DNA of 64,000 nt from Flavobacteriales bacterium (GTDB lineage: Bacteria; Bacteroidota; Bacteroidia; Flavobacteriales_F; PHOS-HE28). Shown piece by piece: positions 44,349 through 52,245 of this stretch (position 1 is its first letter; each line of letters starts with the position of its first letter). The translations under genes and the position numbers were made by a program. Below the pieces are notes generated by a model. The model ran no database searches. It was not told the origin of the DNA and saw only the letters and a program-made list of their open reading frames with translations. The stretch covers positions 186,001 to 250,000 of the forward strand of contig JACJZF010000005.1 in assembly GCA_020635725.1 (NCBI GenBank). Reading direction: 5' to 3'.

Positions 44349-44370
44349 ATGTGACCGTGACGTACCTTTG
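44340..44370 (+). promoter_or_regulatory. Promoter of the GbsR-family gene
   Basis: TTG (44340-44342), a 20-nt spacer and TACCTTTG (44363-44370). The start codon is 17 nt after the -7 box. Confidence 0.7.
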
Positions 44371-44386
44371 CGGAGCAAGCACAGAC

Positions 44387-44887
44387 ATGGAACTGAACGA
44401 AGCCCGCGAAAAATTCATTGAGGCCTGGGGCGCCTTCGGTAGCGCATGGGGCATCAATCGCAGCATGGCGCAGGTGCACGCGCTACTCTTGATCAGCCAT
44501 GAGCCCTTGTGCACGGAGGATGTCATGGAGCAGTTGAACATCAGCCGTGGGAATGCCAACATGAACCTGCGCGCGCTGATTGATTGGAGCCTTATTCGGC
44601 GCGTGCTGAAGGCCGGTGAGCGAAAGGAATTCTTCGAGGCCGAGAAGGATGTCTGGAAGATTGCCACGCACATCACGCGGGAGCGCAAGAAACGCGAACT
44701 AGAGCCGCTGGTACGGCTGCTTCAGGAACTCGAGGATGTGCCAGGGACCAGCGCTGAAGCGAAAGGCTTCCGCCGCATGACCCACGACCTCCACGACCTC
44801 ACCACCCGGTTGGATACGCTGCTGGAACACAGCACCCGCCGCGATGTGCAGTGGTTCGTGAAGGCCGCCACCACCCTGCTCAAATGA
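44387..44887 (+). CDS. GbsR/MarR-family transcriptional regulator
   Basis: This 166-residue winged-helix protein has a helix-turn-helix in TEDVMEQLNISRGNANMNLR and a wing through IRRVLKAGERKEFFEAEKDV. The C-terminal helices would dimerise. The N-terminal AREKFIEAWGAFGSAWGINR segment is the GbsR subgroup hallmark. It probably represses its own operon through the palindrome at 44325-44348. The ligand is unknown. The ATG at 44387 is chosen over upstream codons because it follows the promoter. The methyltransferase gene follows directly. Confidence 0.88.
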   Translation: MELNEAREKFIEAWGAFGSAWGINRSMAQVHALLLISHEPLCTEDVMEQLNISRGNANMNLRALIDWSLIRRVLKAGERKEFFEAEKDVWKIATHITRERKKRELEPLVRLLQELEDVPGTSAEAKGFRRMTHDLHDLTTRLDTLLEHSTRRDVQWFVKAATTLLK

Positions 44888-44947
44888 CACACCTGCGCCT
44901 CACTTCCGCGACACCGGACGCTGATCCGGTTTTTTCAGCGAGCAATG

Positions 44948-44965
44948 TTTCATATCTTCCTGAAA
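44948..44965. promoter_or_regulatory. Second TTTCA-N8-TGAAA site before the methyltransferase start
   Basis: TTTCATATCTTCCTGAAA has the same core and spacing as the operator at 44328-44345. It overlaps a weak -7-like box (TATCTTCC, 44953-44960) and lies 17 nt before the ATG at 44983. If the methyltransferase instead starts at 44884, the site is inside the coding sequence. Confidence 0.45.
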
Positions 44966-44982
44966 TGCCAGATAATGCGAGC

Positions 44983-45849
44983 ATGTCCGCCGAAGCCGGG
45001 TCCATGCAGCTGGATGCGCGCGTCCGGCGGCACTACCTGCACAGTGCAGCGCTCTACAAACGTTGGAGCCCTGCGGGCCACCTGCACTTCGGGTATTGGA
45101 AATGGACGCTGAATCCATTCAGCCGCAGCGCGATGCTCGCTGAAATGGTGGATCAAGTGGCGCTTGCCTTGTTGCCGCGCCCTGGGATGCGGTTCGCGGA
45201 TCTGGGATGCGGCTATGGCACAGCGGCGCGGTGGATCGCCGAGCGCCACGGCTGCGCGGTCACGGCCATCACCGCGGTGCCGCAACAGGCCAGCGAAGGC
45301 ACGGCGGCGGCCATCGCCTGCGGAATGGGGCATACGGTACGCATGCTGTGCGGCGATTTTCGAACCACGGGCCCGGACAGCGGTTCCATGGACGGGGTGT
45401 ACGCCATCGAGAGCCTGGACTACGGCGCAGGGACAGATAAGGCTGACGTCCTCCGCGAAGCCGCGCGCATCATCAAGCCTGGTGGTCGGTTCGCCATGGC
45501 GGGCGGATTCCTGCTGAAGGAACCGCGCGGCTGGCGTCGGCGATTGGTGAGCCTCACCACAGAAGGCTGGGCGATCGAGCATTTGGCGGAGCGCGATCCC
45601 TTCGTTCGCGCGATGAAGCAGGCAGGATACGAAGGGATCGAAGTGCGCGATGTCAGCTGGCGCCTGGCACCGAGCGCGCTCCATGGCCTGCTCCTCATGA
45701 CCCGCCTTTGGGTCAATCGCCGGATCAGCGGCAGCCGAACAGACCCGGAAGAGCGGGCCCACCTGCATAGCTGCATGGCGGGCATCGCGCTGGGCACACA
45801 GGTCGATCTCTTCCGGTACCTGATCATCACCGCACGCAAAGCATCATGA
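44983..45849 (+). CDS. SAM-dependent methyltransferase, class I
   Basis: About 288 residues. Motif I is FADLGCGYGTAARWIAERHG, the acidic motif follows in MLCGDFRTTGPDSG, and YAIESLDYG is the post-II region, as in UbiE/sterol-type small-molecule methyltransferases. IKPGGRFAMAGGFLL is motif III. The substrate is unknown, perhaps a lipid or isoprenoid by resemblance. Alternative in-frame starts are ATG 44965 and ATG 44884, the latter overlapping the regulator stop as ATGA. The later start is preferred because of the possible promoter and because the N-terminal extension is not conserved-looking. It overlaps the next gene as ATGA. Confidence 0.75.
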   Translation: MSAEAGSMQLDARVRRHYLHSAALYKRWSPAGHLHFGYWKWTLNPFSRSAMLAEMVDQVALALLPRPGMRFADLGCGYGTAARWIAERHGCAVTAITAVPQQASEGTAAAIACGMGHTVRMLCGDFRTTGPDSGSMDGVYAIESLDYGAGTDKADVLREAARIIKPGGRFAMAGGFLLKEPRGWRRRLVSLTTEGWAIEHLAERDPFVRAMKQAGYEGIEVRDVSWRLAPSALHGLLLMTRLWVNRRISGSRTDPEERAHLHSCMAGIALGTQVDLFRYLIITARKAS

Positions 45850-46244
45850 ACCTCAACCTCCTCGCCTACCTGCTCTTCTTCCCCGCGACGCTGGCCCTGG
45901 CGGTAGGCGTGGCGCGGACCTGCCACAGGAATGGGAGGCCATGGATGCTCCGGCTCTTCGACGGCGATGCGGCCTTCGTGGATGCCGTGAACAACATCCT
46001 GCTGGTCGCATGCTACATGGTCAACCTAGGCTACATCGCGCTGGTGATGGCCGATTGGGAACGGATCGACAGCCCTGCCATGCTCTTCGCCACGCTCACG
46101 CAGCGCATGGCCACCATCATCATCGCGCTGGCCGCCCTGCACTACCAGAACATCGCGGTGCTCCTCATCTGGAGCAGGCTCCGGAATCGCTCGAAGGCGC
46201 ATCATGCCCCGCCAGCTCCAGGAATCGATAAACCAGGCACGTGA
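45846..46244 (+). CDS. Small three-helix membrane protein, family of unknown function
   Basis: This 132-residue protein has hydrophobic segments near 3-22, 49-68 and 87-108. Landmarks are the RNGRPWMLRLFDGDAAFVDA loop and the VNNILLVACYMVNLGYIAL helix. The next gene encodes a paralogue with the same landmarks. No catalytic motif is visible. Its start overlaps the methyltransferase stop, so the two are coupled. Confidence 0.75.
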   Translation: MNLNLLAYLLFFPATLALAVGVARTCHRNGRPWMLRLFDGDAAFVDAVNNILLVACYMVNLGYIALVMADWERIDSPAMLFATLTQRMATIIIALAALHYQNIAVLLIWSRLRNRSKAHHAPPAPGIDKPGT

Positions 46245-46269
46245 TCGCGTGCCACAACACTCAACAGTC

Positions 46270-46671
46270 ATGAGCAACAAGATCGTCCTCACGTACCTCA
46301 TCTACCTGCCCGTGGTGGCAGGGCTCACCCTTTACGTGGCACGCGCGCTCTTCCGCAATGGGCGGGTATTCATGCTCGACATCTTCAAGGGCAAAGTCGA
46401 CATCGCCGATGCCACGAATCGTCTCTTCGAGGTCGGCTTCTACCTCGTGAACCTGGGCTTCGCGCTTCGCATCATGCAGGTGGGCGGCCGTTACAATAAT
46501 CCGCTGGATACCAACCAGGAACTCGTGGAGACGCTGGCTGGCAAGGTCGGGGGCTTCGCCATCTACCTCGGGCTGATGCTCTTCCTCAACCTCTTCCTCT
46601 TCTTCCGTGGCCGTCGCAAGGCACGCCAAGGCACGCATGGGCCTGTCGTCGTCGATCCCGTGCACGCGTAA
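46270..46671 (+). CDS. Small membrane protein, paralogue of the preceding gene
   Basis: This 133-residue protein has the same architecture as its neighbour: a first helix, the FRNGRVFMLDIFKGKVDIAD loop, then NRLFEVGFYLVNLGFALRIM and a third helix before a basic tail. The shared NGR-x-(W/F)-ML pattern and (C/F)Y-(M/L)-VNLG core show a tandem duplication followed by divergence. The ATG at 46270 is the most natural start; an in-frame ATG at 46204 would overlap the previous gene. The function is unknown. Confidence 0.72.
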   Translation: MSNKIVLTYLIYLPVVAGLTLYVARALFRNGRVFMLDIFKGKVDIADATNRLFEVGFYLVNLGFALRIMQVGGRYNNPLDTNQELVETLAGKVGGFAIYLGLMLFLNLFLFFRGRRKARQGTHGPVVVDPVHA

Positions 46672-46699
46672 CCCTAGGCATGAACCAATCACACAAGCC

Positions 46700-47623
46700 A
46701 TGAAAGTCATACTCGCCGGGGGAACCGGCACCATGGGCCGGATACTCCAACAGCACTTCGCCGCGACTGGCGATGAGGTGGTGGTGCTCACGCGACGGCC
46801 CGAATTGCGGCAGCATCCTGCGGCACGCATGGTCGCGTGGGATGGCCGCGGCCGCGGTGACTGGTGGCGCGAGCTGGACGGTGCCGACGCGCTGATCAAC
46901 CTGGCCGGGCGCAGCGTGGACTGCAGGTATACCGCGGCGCGTCGTGCGGAGATACTCAACAGCCGATTGGAATCGACCCATGCGCTCGGCAAGGCCATGG
47001 AAGCGTGCCCTCGCCCGCCCGCCGTGTGGATCAACCTGAGCAGCGCCACGGTTTACCGGCATGCGGAGGATAGGCCGATGGATGAGGAGACCGGCGAGCT
47101 CGGCGATGATTTCAGCCCGCGCGTGGTGAAGGCTTGGGAGAACGAGTTCTTCCGGCACGCAAGACCTGGTGTGCGCCAGGTAGCCGTGCGCAGCGCGATG
47201 GTCTTCAGCCGCAAGGGCGGCGCGTTCCCTCGTTTCGCGCAGCTCGTACGCTTCGGCCTGGGCGGCCGGCATGGATCAGGGAGACAGTTCGTGAGCTGGG
47301 TGCACGAGGATGATGTTGCGCGCTTCTTCCAATGGATCATCGACACACCCGAGGTGGATGGTGTCGTGAACCTGAGCGCTCCGGACCCTGTTCGCGAGAT
47401 CGACCTGATGCACGCGCTGCGCGAACGGATCAAGCCCTTGTTCGCGTTGCCTAGTCCGCGTTGGATGCTGGAGCTCGGCGCCCTATTCCTCCGAACCGAG
47501 ACCGAACTCGTGCTGAAGAGCCGGCGCGTGTCATCCAAGCGAGCAGCCGCGTTGGGCTTCCGCTTCGCCTATCCTGGCGTGGGGCTCGCACTCGAGGAGC
47601 TGCTGCCCGTCGCGGAGCGTTAG
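46700..47623 (+). CDS. TIGR01777-family NAD(P)-dependent epimerase/oxidoreductase
   Basis: This 307-residue extended SDR-like protein has the nucleotide-binding motif VILAGGTGTMGRIL at the N-terminus, ADALINLAGRSVDCRY near 65-80 and the C-terminal DUF1731 region (LELGALFLRTETELVLKSRR, RAAALGFRFAYPG). The YfcH/TIGR01777 family has no settled substrate. It is the last gene of the GbsR unit and overlaps the convergent efflux adaptor gene by 4 nt (TTAG). The upstream in-frame region from 46607 overlaps the membrane protein and is unlikely to be coding. Confidence 0.88.
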   Translation: MKVILAGGTGTMGRILQQHFAATGDEVVVLTRRPELRQHPAARMVAWDGRGRGDWWRELDGADALINLAGRSVDCRYTAARRAEILNSRLESTHALGKAMEACPRPPAVWINLSSATVYRHAEDRPMDEETGELGDDFSPRVVKAWENEFFRHARPGVRQVAVRSAMVFSRKGGAFPRFAQLVRFGLGGRHGSGRQFVSWVHEDDVARFFQWIIDTPEVDGVVNLSAPDPVREIDLMHALRERIKPLFALPSPRWMLELGALFLRTETELVLKSRRVSSKRAAALGFRFAYPGVGLALEELLPVAER

Positions 47624-48732
47624 TCCACGCTCACCTGCATGCCCTTCTCCTCTTCCTTGCGTGCCCCGCGAAGCTCCGTTTCGGCCGAGACGCCCTCGAG
47701 GACCTGCAGGTTGATGCCGTCGCTCAGCCCGGTCTTGATCCAGGTGCGTTTCCAGCCCTCGCCATCCTTCACCTGCACGAAGGCGCTATCGCCCTTGGCG
47801 TTGAATTCGACCACGCTCTCCGGAACGGTGAGCACACTGTCACGGCGCTCCAGTTCGATGTCGGCGTTGGCGCTGTAACCGCTGCGCAGGTTCTGTCCCT
47901 CCTTGAGCTTGACCGCGGCCCGTATCTCGAACTGGATGGCACCGTTCTCCTCCACGCCCTTGGGCGCGATGTACTCTAGCTCCGCGTCCCATTTCGCTTC
48001 CTCGATGGCGCCCACGGTGAGCACCACCGGCATGCCCAGACGCACCTTGCCCACCTCGCTCTCGTCCACCTTGCCTTGGAAGATCAGGTCGGCCATGTCG
48101 GCGATGGCAGCGATGGTGGTGCCCTCATTGAAGTTGTTGCGCTCGATCACGCTGTTGCCCTCCTTCACCGGCACGTCCAGCACCATGCCATCGATCGTGC
48201 TTCGAACGATGGTATTGCCCGCGCTGCTGCGGCTGATGCCGTCGCGCACCACCTGCAACGACTCCTGAGCGGCGGCGAGCTCCTGCTTGGCGTTGCGCAG
48301 GGCAATGTCGTAGGTCTGCATCTCGGCGGCGGCGATCACGCCCTTGTCGAGCAGCGGCTCGTTGCGGTCGTAGTTGATCTGAGCGTTCTGCACGCCGATC
48401 TCGGCCGCCTTCACACGGTTCTCGGCATTGCTCAGGCTGAGCATGTCGGGCACGATCTGGATCTTGGCCAGGGGCTGGTCATTCTTCACCGCATCGCCCG
48501 CTTCAACGAAGAGTTCGCGGATGATGCCGCTGACGACGGGCTTGATCAGGATCTCCTTGCGAGGCACGATCTTGCCATTGGCCACGGTCTTCTTCACCAC
48601 ATCGGTGCGCTTCGGCTTCTCCACGTTGTACACCACGGGATCGGGAATGCTCTTCTGAACCAGGAAGGCGATGAGCCAGACGAAGAGCAGGCCGAGGATG
48701 ACCAGGAGCGAGATCTTGAGGATGCGTTTCAT
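47620..48732 (-). CDS. MacA-like periplasmic adaptor (membrane fusion protein)
   Basis: This 370-residue protein has an N-terminal membrane anchor (LKISLLVILGLLFVWLIAFL), a biotinyl-lipoyl-like half motif (VSGIIRELFVEAGDAVKNDQ), a coiled-coil hairpin (SLSNAENRVKAAEIGVQNAQ...), the second lipoyl half (STIDGMVLDVPVKEGNSVIE) and beta-barrel domains. It should connect the ABC permeases to an outer-membrane channel, which is not encoded here. It is the last gene of a four-gene minus-strand unit. Confidence 0.88.
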   Translation of the reverse strand: MKRILKISLLVILGLLFVWLIAFLVQKSIPDPVVYNVEKPKRTDVVKKTVANGKIVPRKEILIKPVVSGIIRELFVEAGDAVKNDQPLAKIQIVPDMLSLSNAENRVKAAEIGVQNAQINYDRNEPLLDKGVIAAAEMQTYDIALRNAKQELAAAQESLQVVRDGISRSSAGNTIVRSTIDGMVLDVPVKEGNSVIERNNFNEGTTIAAIADMADLIFQGKVDESEVGKVRLGMPVVLTVGAIEEAKWDAELEYIAPKGVEENGAIQFEIRAAVKLKEGQNLRSGYSANADIELERRDSVLTVPESVVEFNAKGDSAFVQVKDGEGWKRTWIKTGLSDGINLQVLEGVSAETELRGARKEEEKGMQVSVD

Positions 48733-48775
48733 GCCTGCGTATAGCTTGAAGGTGTATCGATGCGTTGGGTGTGGG

Positions 48776-50020
48776 TCATTCGGCTCGGAGCGCATCCACC
48801 GCCTTGATGCGCAAGGCCCGGACCGCCGGGAGTAAGCCCGCGAGCAGGCCGAAGACCAGGAGAACGACGAAGGCGACGATGGCCACGACGATGTTTACGG
48901 AAGGGTCTTTCAGGAATTCACCCTCGCCGAACGAACGGATGGCCTCGAGAATGAGCACCCCGGCGAGAAGGCCGAGATAGCCGGCGACGAAGATGAGCGT
49001 GAGCGCCTCCTGCACGATCTGCCCGGTGATCACTCGCGGTGTCGCCCCCAGGCTGCGACGGATACCGATCTCCTTGGTGCGCTCCTTGATGCTCACGAGC
49101 ATGATGTTGCCGATGCCGATGCAGCCCGCGATGAGCGAGAAGATGCCCACGAACCAGCTCAGTCCTGCGATGCCGATGAAGAGGCCGTTCATCATCATGT
49201 AGAACTGCTGCATGTTCCAGCTGCCGAAGGCGCTCTGGTCGGTGGGGTCGACCTTGTGCTTGCGCGCCATCACGAGCCGGATCTTCTTCTCTACTTCGGC
49301 TACATCCACGCCCGGCTTCGCCACGATGGTGAACCAATGCACCTCGTTCAGGCTGTTGAAGGCCTTCTGGAAGGTGGTGAAGGGCACGTAGATCTTGGCG
49401 TCGGGGTTATCGCCCATCTGCGCGCTGCTCTTCTTCTGCGAAACGCCGACCACTTGGAAGAAGACCCCGTTGATCTTGATGTATTTGCCCAAGGGCTCGT
49501 CCTTGCCGAAGAGCTGGTTGACCACTTCCACGCCGATCACCGCCACCTTGCGCTCCTCTACGAGATCGGCCTTGTTGAGGAAACGGCCCTGGGGCAGGCG
49601 CACGGCCTCCACGGTGATCACCTCGGGCTCGCAGCCGTAGATCGAGAACGCGCCGATCTTGCCGTTGTAGCTCACGTTGTTGCCGCCCTGCCAGCCGCCC
49701 AATTGGAGCTGCGGCGAGCACACTTCGATGCCGGGCACGTTGCGGCGGATGATCTCGATGTCCTCGTTATCGAAGTTGAAGAAGCGCCCCTGCTTGAAGC
49801 CCGCGTAAGGCTTCGTGGTGGGCATGGTCCAGATGAAGCAGCTGTTGGTGGCGAAGCCCTCGAAGCCCCCGAGCACGGCGTTCTGCAGGCCCTTGCCCAT
49901 GCCCAGCATCACGGTGAGCATGAAGATGCCCCAGGCCACGCCGAACATGGTGAGGAAGCTGCGCAGCTTGTTGCGGCTCAGCGTCTGCCAGATCTCGCCC
50001 CAGCGGTCACGGTCGAACAT
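48776..50020 (-). CDS. MacB-like ABC transporter permease (second of two)
   Basis: This 414-residue protein starts MFDRDRWGEIWQTLSRNKLR with a first helix at about 20-45 (FLTMFGVAWGIFMLTVMLGM), followed by a large periplasmic MacB_PCD-like domain and three C-terminal helices of the FtsX type (IGIGNIMLVSIKERTKEIGI, then LGATPRVITGQIVQEALTLI). It pairs with the ATPase at 51402-52106 and the other permease. MacB-type exporters work mechanically on periplasmic substrates such as peptides or lipoproteins. A 128-bp inverted repeat separates it from the upstream permease. Confidence 0.87.
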   Translation of the reverse strand: MFDRDRWGEIWQTLSRNKLRSFLTMFGVAWGIFMLTVMLGMGKGLQNAVLGGFEGFATNSCFIWTMPTTKPYAGFKQGRFFNFDNEDIEIIRRNVPGIEVCSPQLQLGGWQGGNNVSYNGKIGAFSIYGCEPEVITVEAVRLPQGRFLNKADLVEERKVAVIGVEVVNQLFGKDEPLGKYIKINGVFFQVVGVSQKKSSAQMGDNPDAKIYVPFTTFQKAFNSLNEVHWFTIVAKPGVDVAEVEKKIRLVMARKHKVDPTDQSAFGSWNMQQFYMMMNGLFIGIAGLSWFVGIFSLIAGCIGIGNIMLVSIKERTKEIGIRRSLGATPRVITGQIVQEALTLIFVAGYLGLLAGVLILEAIRSFGEGEFLKDPSVNIVVAIVAFVVLLVFGLLAGLLPAVRALRIKAVDALRAE

Positions 50021-50033
50021 GGCGCGATGAATA

Positions 50034-50161
50034 ATTGCCGCAGAGACGCAGAGGCGCCGAGTCGGTCGAATACGCAACAGGAGGAAGCAATGACCACACG
50101 CCTCGGCTCGGGCACATGGGTGCGGCCTGAATTCTCAGCGCCTCGGCGTCTCTGCGGCAAT
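50034..50161. repeat. Long inverted repeat inside the ABC exporter operon
   Basis: Arms of 28 bp match at 26 positions: the left begins ATTGCCGCAGAGACGCAG and the right ends GTCTCTGCGGCAAT. About 72 bp lie between the arms. It occupies almost the whole gap between the two permease genes and begins 2 nt from one permease stop region. The arms could fold in the mRNA. Confidence 0.75.
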
Positions 50162-50167
50162 CCCTTC

Positions 50168-51412
50168 TCATTCGTCGCGCAGGGCTTCGATGGGACGGAT
50201 GCGCGCGGCACGGCGGGCAGGGAAATAGCCTGCTAGGGTGCCAGCGGCGATGAGCGCGGCGAGGGCTTTCACGGCCACGCCGATATCGATGGTGGGGTCG
50301 CGGAAGAACTCGCTGCCAGGAATCAGGCTCGCCAGTCCTTCGAGCAGCAGCACACCGAGCCCAAGACCGGTGAATCCGAAGAGCGTGGTGACGAAGAGCG
50401 CCTCGAGCAATACCTGTCCGATGACGTTGCCGGGCGTGGCGCCCAAGGCCTTCCGGATGCCGATCTCGCGCGTACGCTCCTGCACCACGATGAGCATGAT
50501 GTTGCCGATGCCCACGATGCCTGCGATGAGGCTGCCGATGCCGACGAACCAGCCGAACAGCGTGATCGCGGTGAACACTGTGCTGATGGTGCCCACGTTC
50601 TCGACGTTGTTGTTGACCCAGAGCGCCCGTTCGTCCGTCGGGTCGAACTGGTGGCGGCGTGCCAGCGTGTGCACAGCGCGCTGTTGGGCCTGCTGAGCGC
50701 CGGCAATGCTCGCATCGGCGAAGGTGAAGAGGATGTCATCGACTTCGCCCTTGGCGTTGAACACGCGCTGCGCCACGCTGAGCGGCACATACACCGCGCT
50801 GCGCTGGCCCTGCTCCGGCCCGCCGCTGTCGTAGTCGTAAAGCCCCACCACTTGGAAGGGGATGCCGTTCACGTTCACCCACTGTCCGATCGGATCCGCT
50901 TCCTTGAAGAGGTCCTGGCGGGCATCCTGCGCGATCACCATCACCTTCCTCCCCTGCTGCTGATCGATCTCGTTCAGGAAGCGGCCGGCCTTGATCACCT
51001 GATGCTCCATCGACTGCCACTCGGGCATCACGCCGCGCACGCCGTAGCTGCCGTACTGCTTGCCGTATTGCAATTGCGTGTTGCCGCGCCACACGCGGTA
51101 CTGGCCGCTGATGTGCTGAATACCCGGAATGGCGTTGCGCAAGGCCTCCACATCCTCCTCGGTCAAGGTGATCGGCCTGTTCGGCGGGAGACCGTTCCAG
51201 GGTTTGCTGGTCTCGTTGCCCCAGATGTGGATGCTGTTGGTGGCGCTGTTGCGGAAGTTGTACATGAAGCCCTTACTCAATCCGCCGCTGGCGCCCAGCA
51301 GGATGATGAGCATGAAGATGCCCCACGACACGGCGAAGCCCGTGAGCAGCGCCCTCAGCTTGTTCTTGCCGATGCTCTCGAAGACCTCCGCCCATTTCTC
51401 CCTATCGAACAT
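50168..51412 (-). CDS. MacB-like ABC transporter permease (first of two)
   Basis: This 414-residue protein is a paralogue of the downstream permease (same length and layout): MFDREKWAEVFESIGKNKLR, the first helix RALLTGFAVSWGIFMLIILL, a periplasmic domain, and the FtsX core VGIGNIMLIVVQERTREIGI with LGATPGNVIGQVLLEALFV. The two permeases likely form a heterodimer. Its start overlaps the ATPase gene by 11 nt, which indicates translational coupling. Confidence 0.88.
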   Translation of the reverse strand: MFDREKWAEVFESIGKNKLRALLTGFAVSWGIFMLIILLGASGGLSKGFMYNFRNSATNSIHIWGNETSKPWNGLPPNRPITLTEEDVEALRNAIPGIQHISGQYRVWRGNTQLQYGKQYGSYGVRGVMPEWQSMEHQVIKAGRFLNEIDQQQGRKVMVIAQDARQDLFKEADPIGQWVNVNGIPFQVVGLYDYDSGGPEQGQRSAVYVPLSVAQRVFNAKGEVDDILFTFADASIAGAQQAQQRAVHTLARRHQFDPTDERALWVNNNVENVGTISTVFTAITLFGWFVGIGSLIAGIVGIGNIMLIVVQERTREIGIRKALGATPGNVIGQVLLEALFVTTLFGFTGLGLGVLLLEGLASLIPGSEFFRDPTIDIGVAVKALAALIAAGTLAGYFPARRAARIRPIEALRDE

Positions 51413-52106
51413 CGGCGACGAGGGTTCTGGGGTCCGCGTACGCATCCTCGATCAACCCGTCTCGCAGGCGGATCACGCGCTGGGTGACGGCAGCCACCTC
51501 CGGCGCGTGGGTGACGATGACCACCGTGAGGCCGAGATCGCGGTTCACGCTGGTGAGCAGGCCCATGACCTCCACGCTGGTCTTGCTGTCCAGCGCGCCC
51601 GTGGGCTCATCGGCGAGGATGATCTTGGGGTTGCTGATGAGCGATCGCGCGATGGCCACGCGCTGTTTCTGACCGCCGCTCATCTCGTTGGGCATGTGCT
51701 TGGCCCAATCGCCCAAGCCCACCTTCCGCAGCATGTCCAGCGCGAGCTCATTGCGCTTCTTGCGCGGCACGCCTTGGTAGTAGAGCGGCAGGGCCACGTT
51801 CTCCACCGCGTTCTTGAAGGCGATGAGGTTGAAGCTCTGGAAGACGAATCCGATGTACTTGCTGCGCAGCAGGGCGTTCTCCGTCTCGTTCTGGCCGCGG
51901 ATCAGCATGCCATCGAGCCGGTACTCTCCGCCATCGTAGTTGTCGAGGATGCCGATGATGTTGAGCAGCGTGCTCTTGCCGCTGCCACTGGCGCCCATGA
52001 TGCTCACGAGCTCCCCGGCACCCACGGTGAGGTCGATGCCCTTGAGCACGGGCAGGATATTGGCCCCCATGCGATAGGCCTTGCGAATGGCTTTCAGCTC
52101 GATCAT
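51402..52106 (-). CDS. ABC transporter ATP-binding protein (MacB/LolD type)
   Basis: This 234-residue nucleotide-binding subunit has Walker A GASGSGKST (38-46), signature MSGGQKQRVAIARSL near 143, Walker B IILADEPTGALDS near 165 and the H-loop VIVTHAPEVA. ATPases of this subgroup drive MacB- or Lol-type exporters. It is the first gene of the ATPase-permease-permease-adaptor unit. The minus strand reads TACTTTCG 24 nt upstream. Confidence 0.93.
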   Translation of the reverse strand: MIELKAIRKAYRMGANILPVLKGIDLTVGAGELVSIMGASGSGKSTLLNIIGILDNYDGGEYRLDGMLIRGQNETENALLRSKYIGFVFQSFNLIAFKNAVENVALPLYYQGVPRKKRNELALDMLRKVGLGDWAKHMPNEMSGGQKQRVAIARSLISNPKIILADEPTGALDSKTSVEVMGLLTSVNRDLGLTVVIVTHAPEVAAVTQRVIRLRDGLIEDAYADPRTLVADVR

Positions 52107-52130
52107 CCCCTGCTCAATGCGCTATGGCCC

Positions 52131-52138
52131 CGAAAGTA
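52131..52138 (-). promoter_or_regulatory. -7 box of the ABC exporter operon
   Basis: The minus strand reads TACTTTCG, 24 nt before the ATG of the ATP-binding protein gene. Confidence 0.45.
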
Positions 52139-52233
52139 CCGGGGGCAACCGGTCGTCACTTCCTGCATACACGAACGGTGCGCCTCACGGAGGAGCGGCC
52201 GCCTTCCCATGACGCCGTCGGAGCGCCGATGGT

Positions 52234-52241
52234 TACACTTG
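52234..52241 (+). promoter_or_regulatory. Candidate -7 box, possibly leaderless start (serine hydrolase)
   Basis: TACACTTG ends 4 nt before the ATG at 52246. Confidence 0.35.
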
Positions 52242-52245
52242 CCTC

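Noticed and set aside
44884..44982. Methyltransferase start at 44884 (ATGA overlap with the regulator)
   Set aside because: It is not excluded, but the added residues do not resemble the methyltransferase family, and a possible regulated promoter lies inside this stretch. ATG 44983 is preferred.
47620..52106. Macrolide-specific exporter (macAB) naming
   Set aside because: The architecture is MacAB-like, but the ATPase and permeases are separate and there are two permeases. Substrate specificity cannot be read from the sequence.
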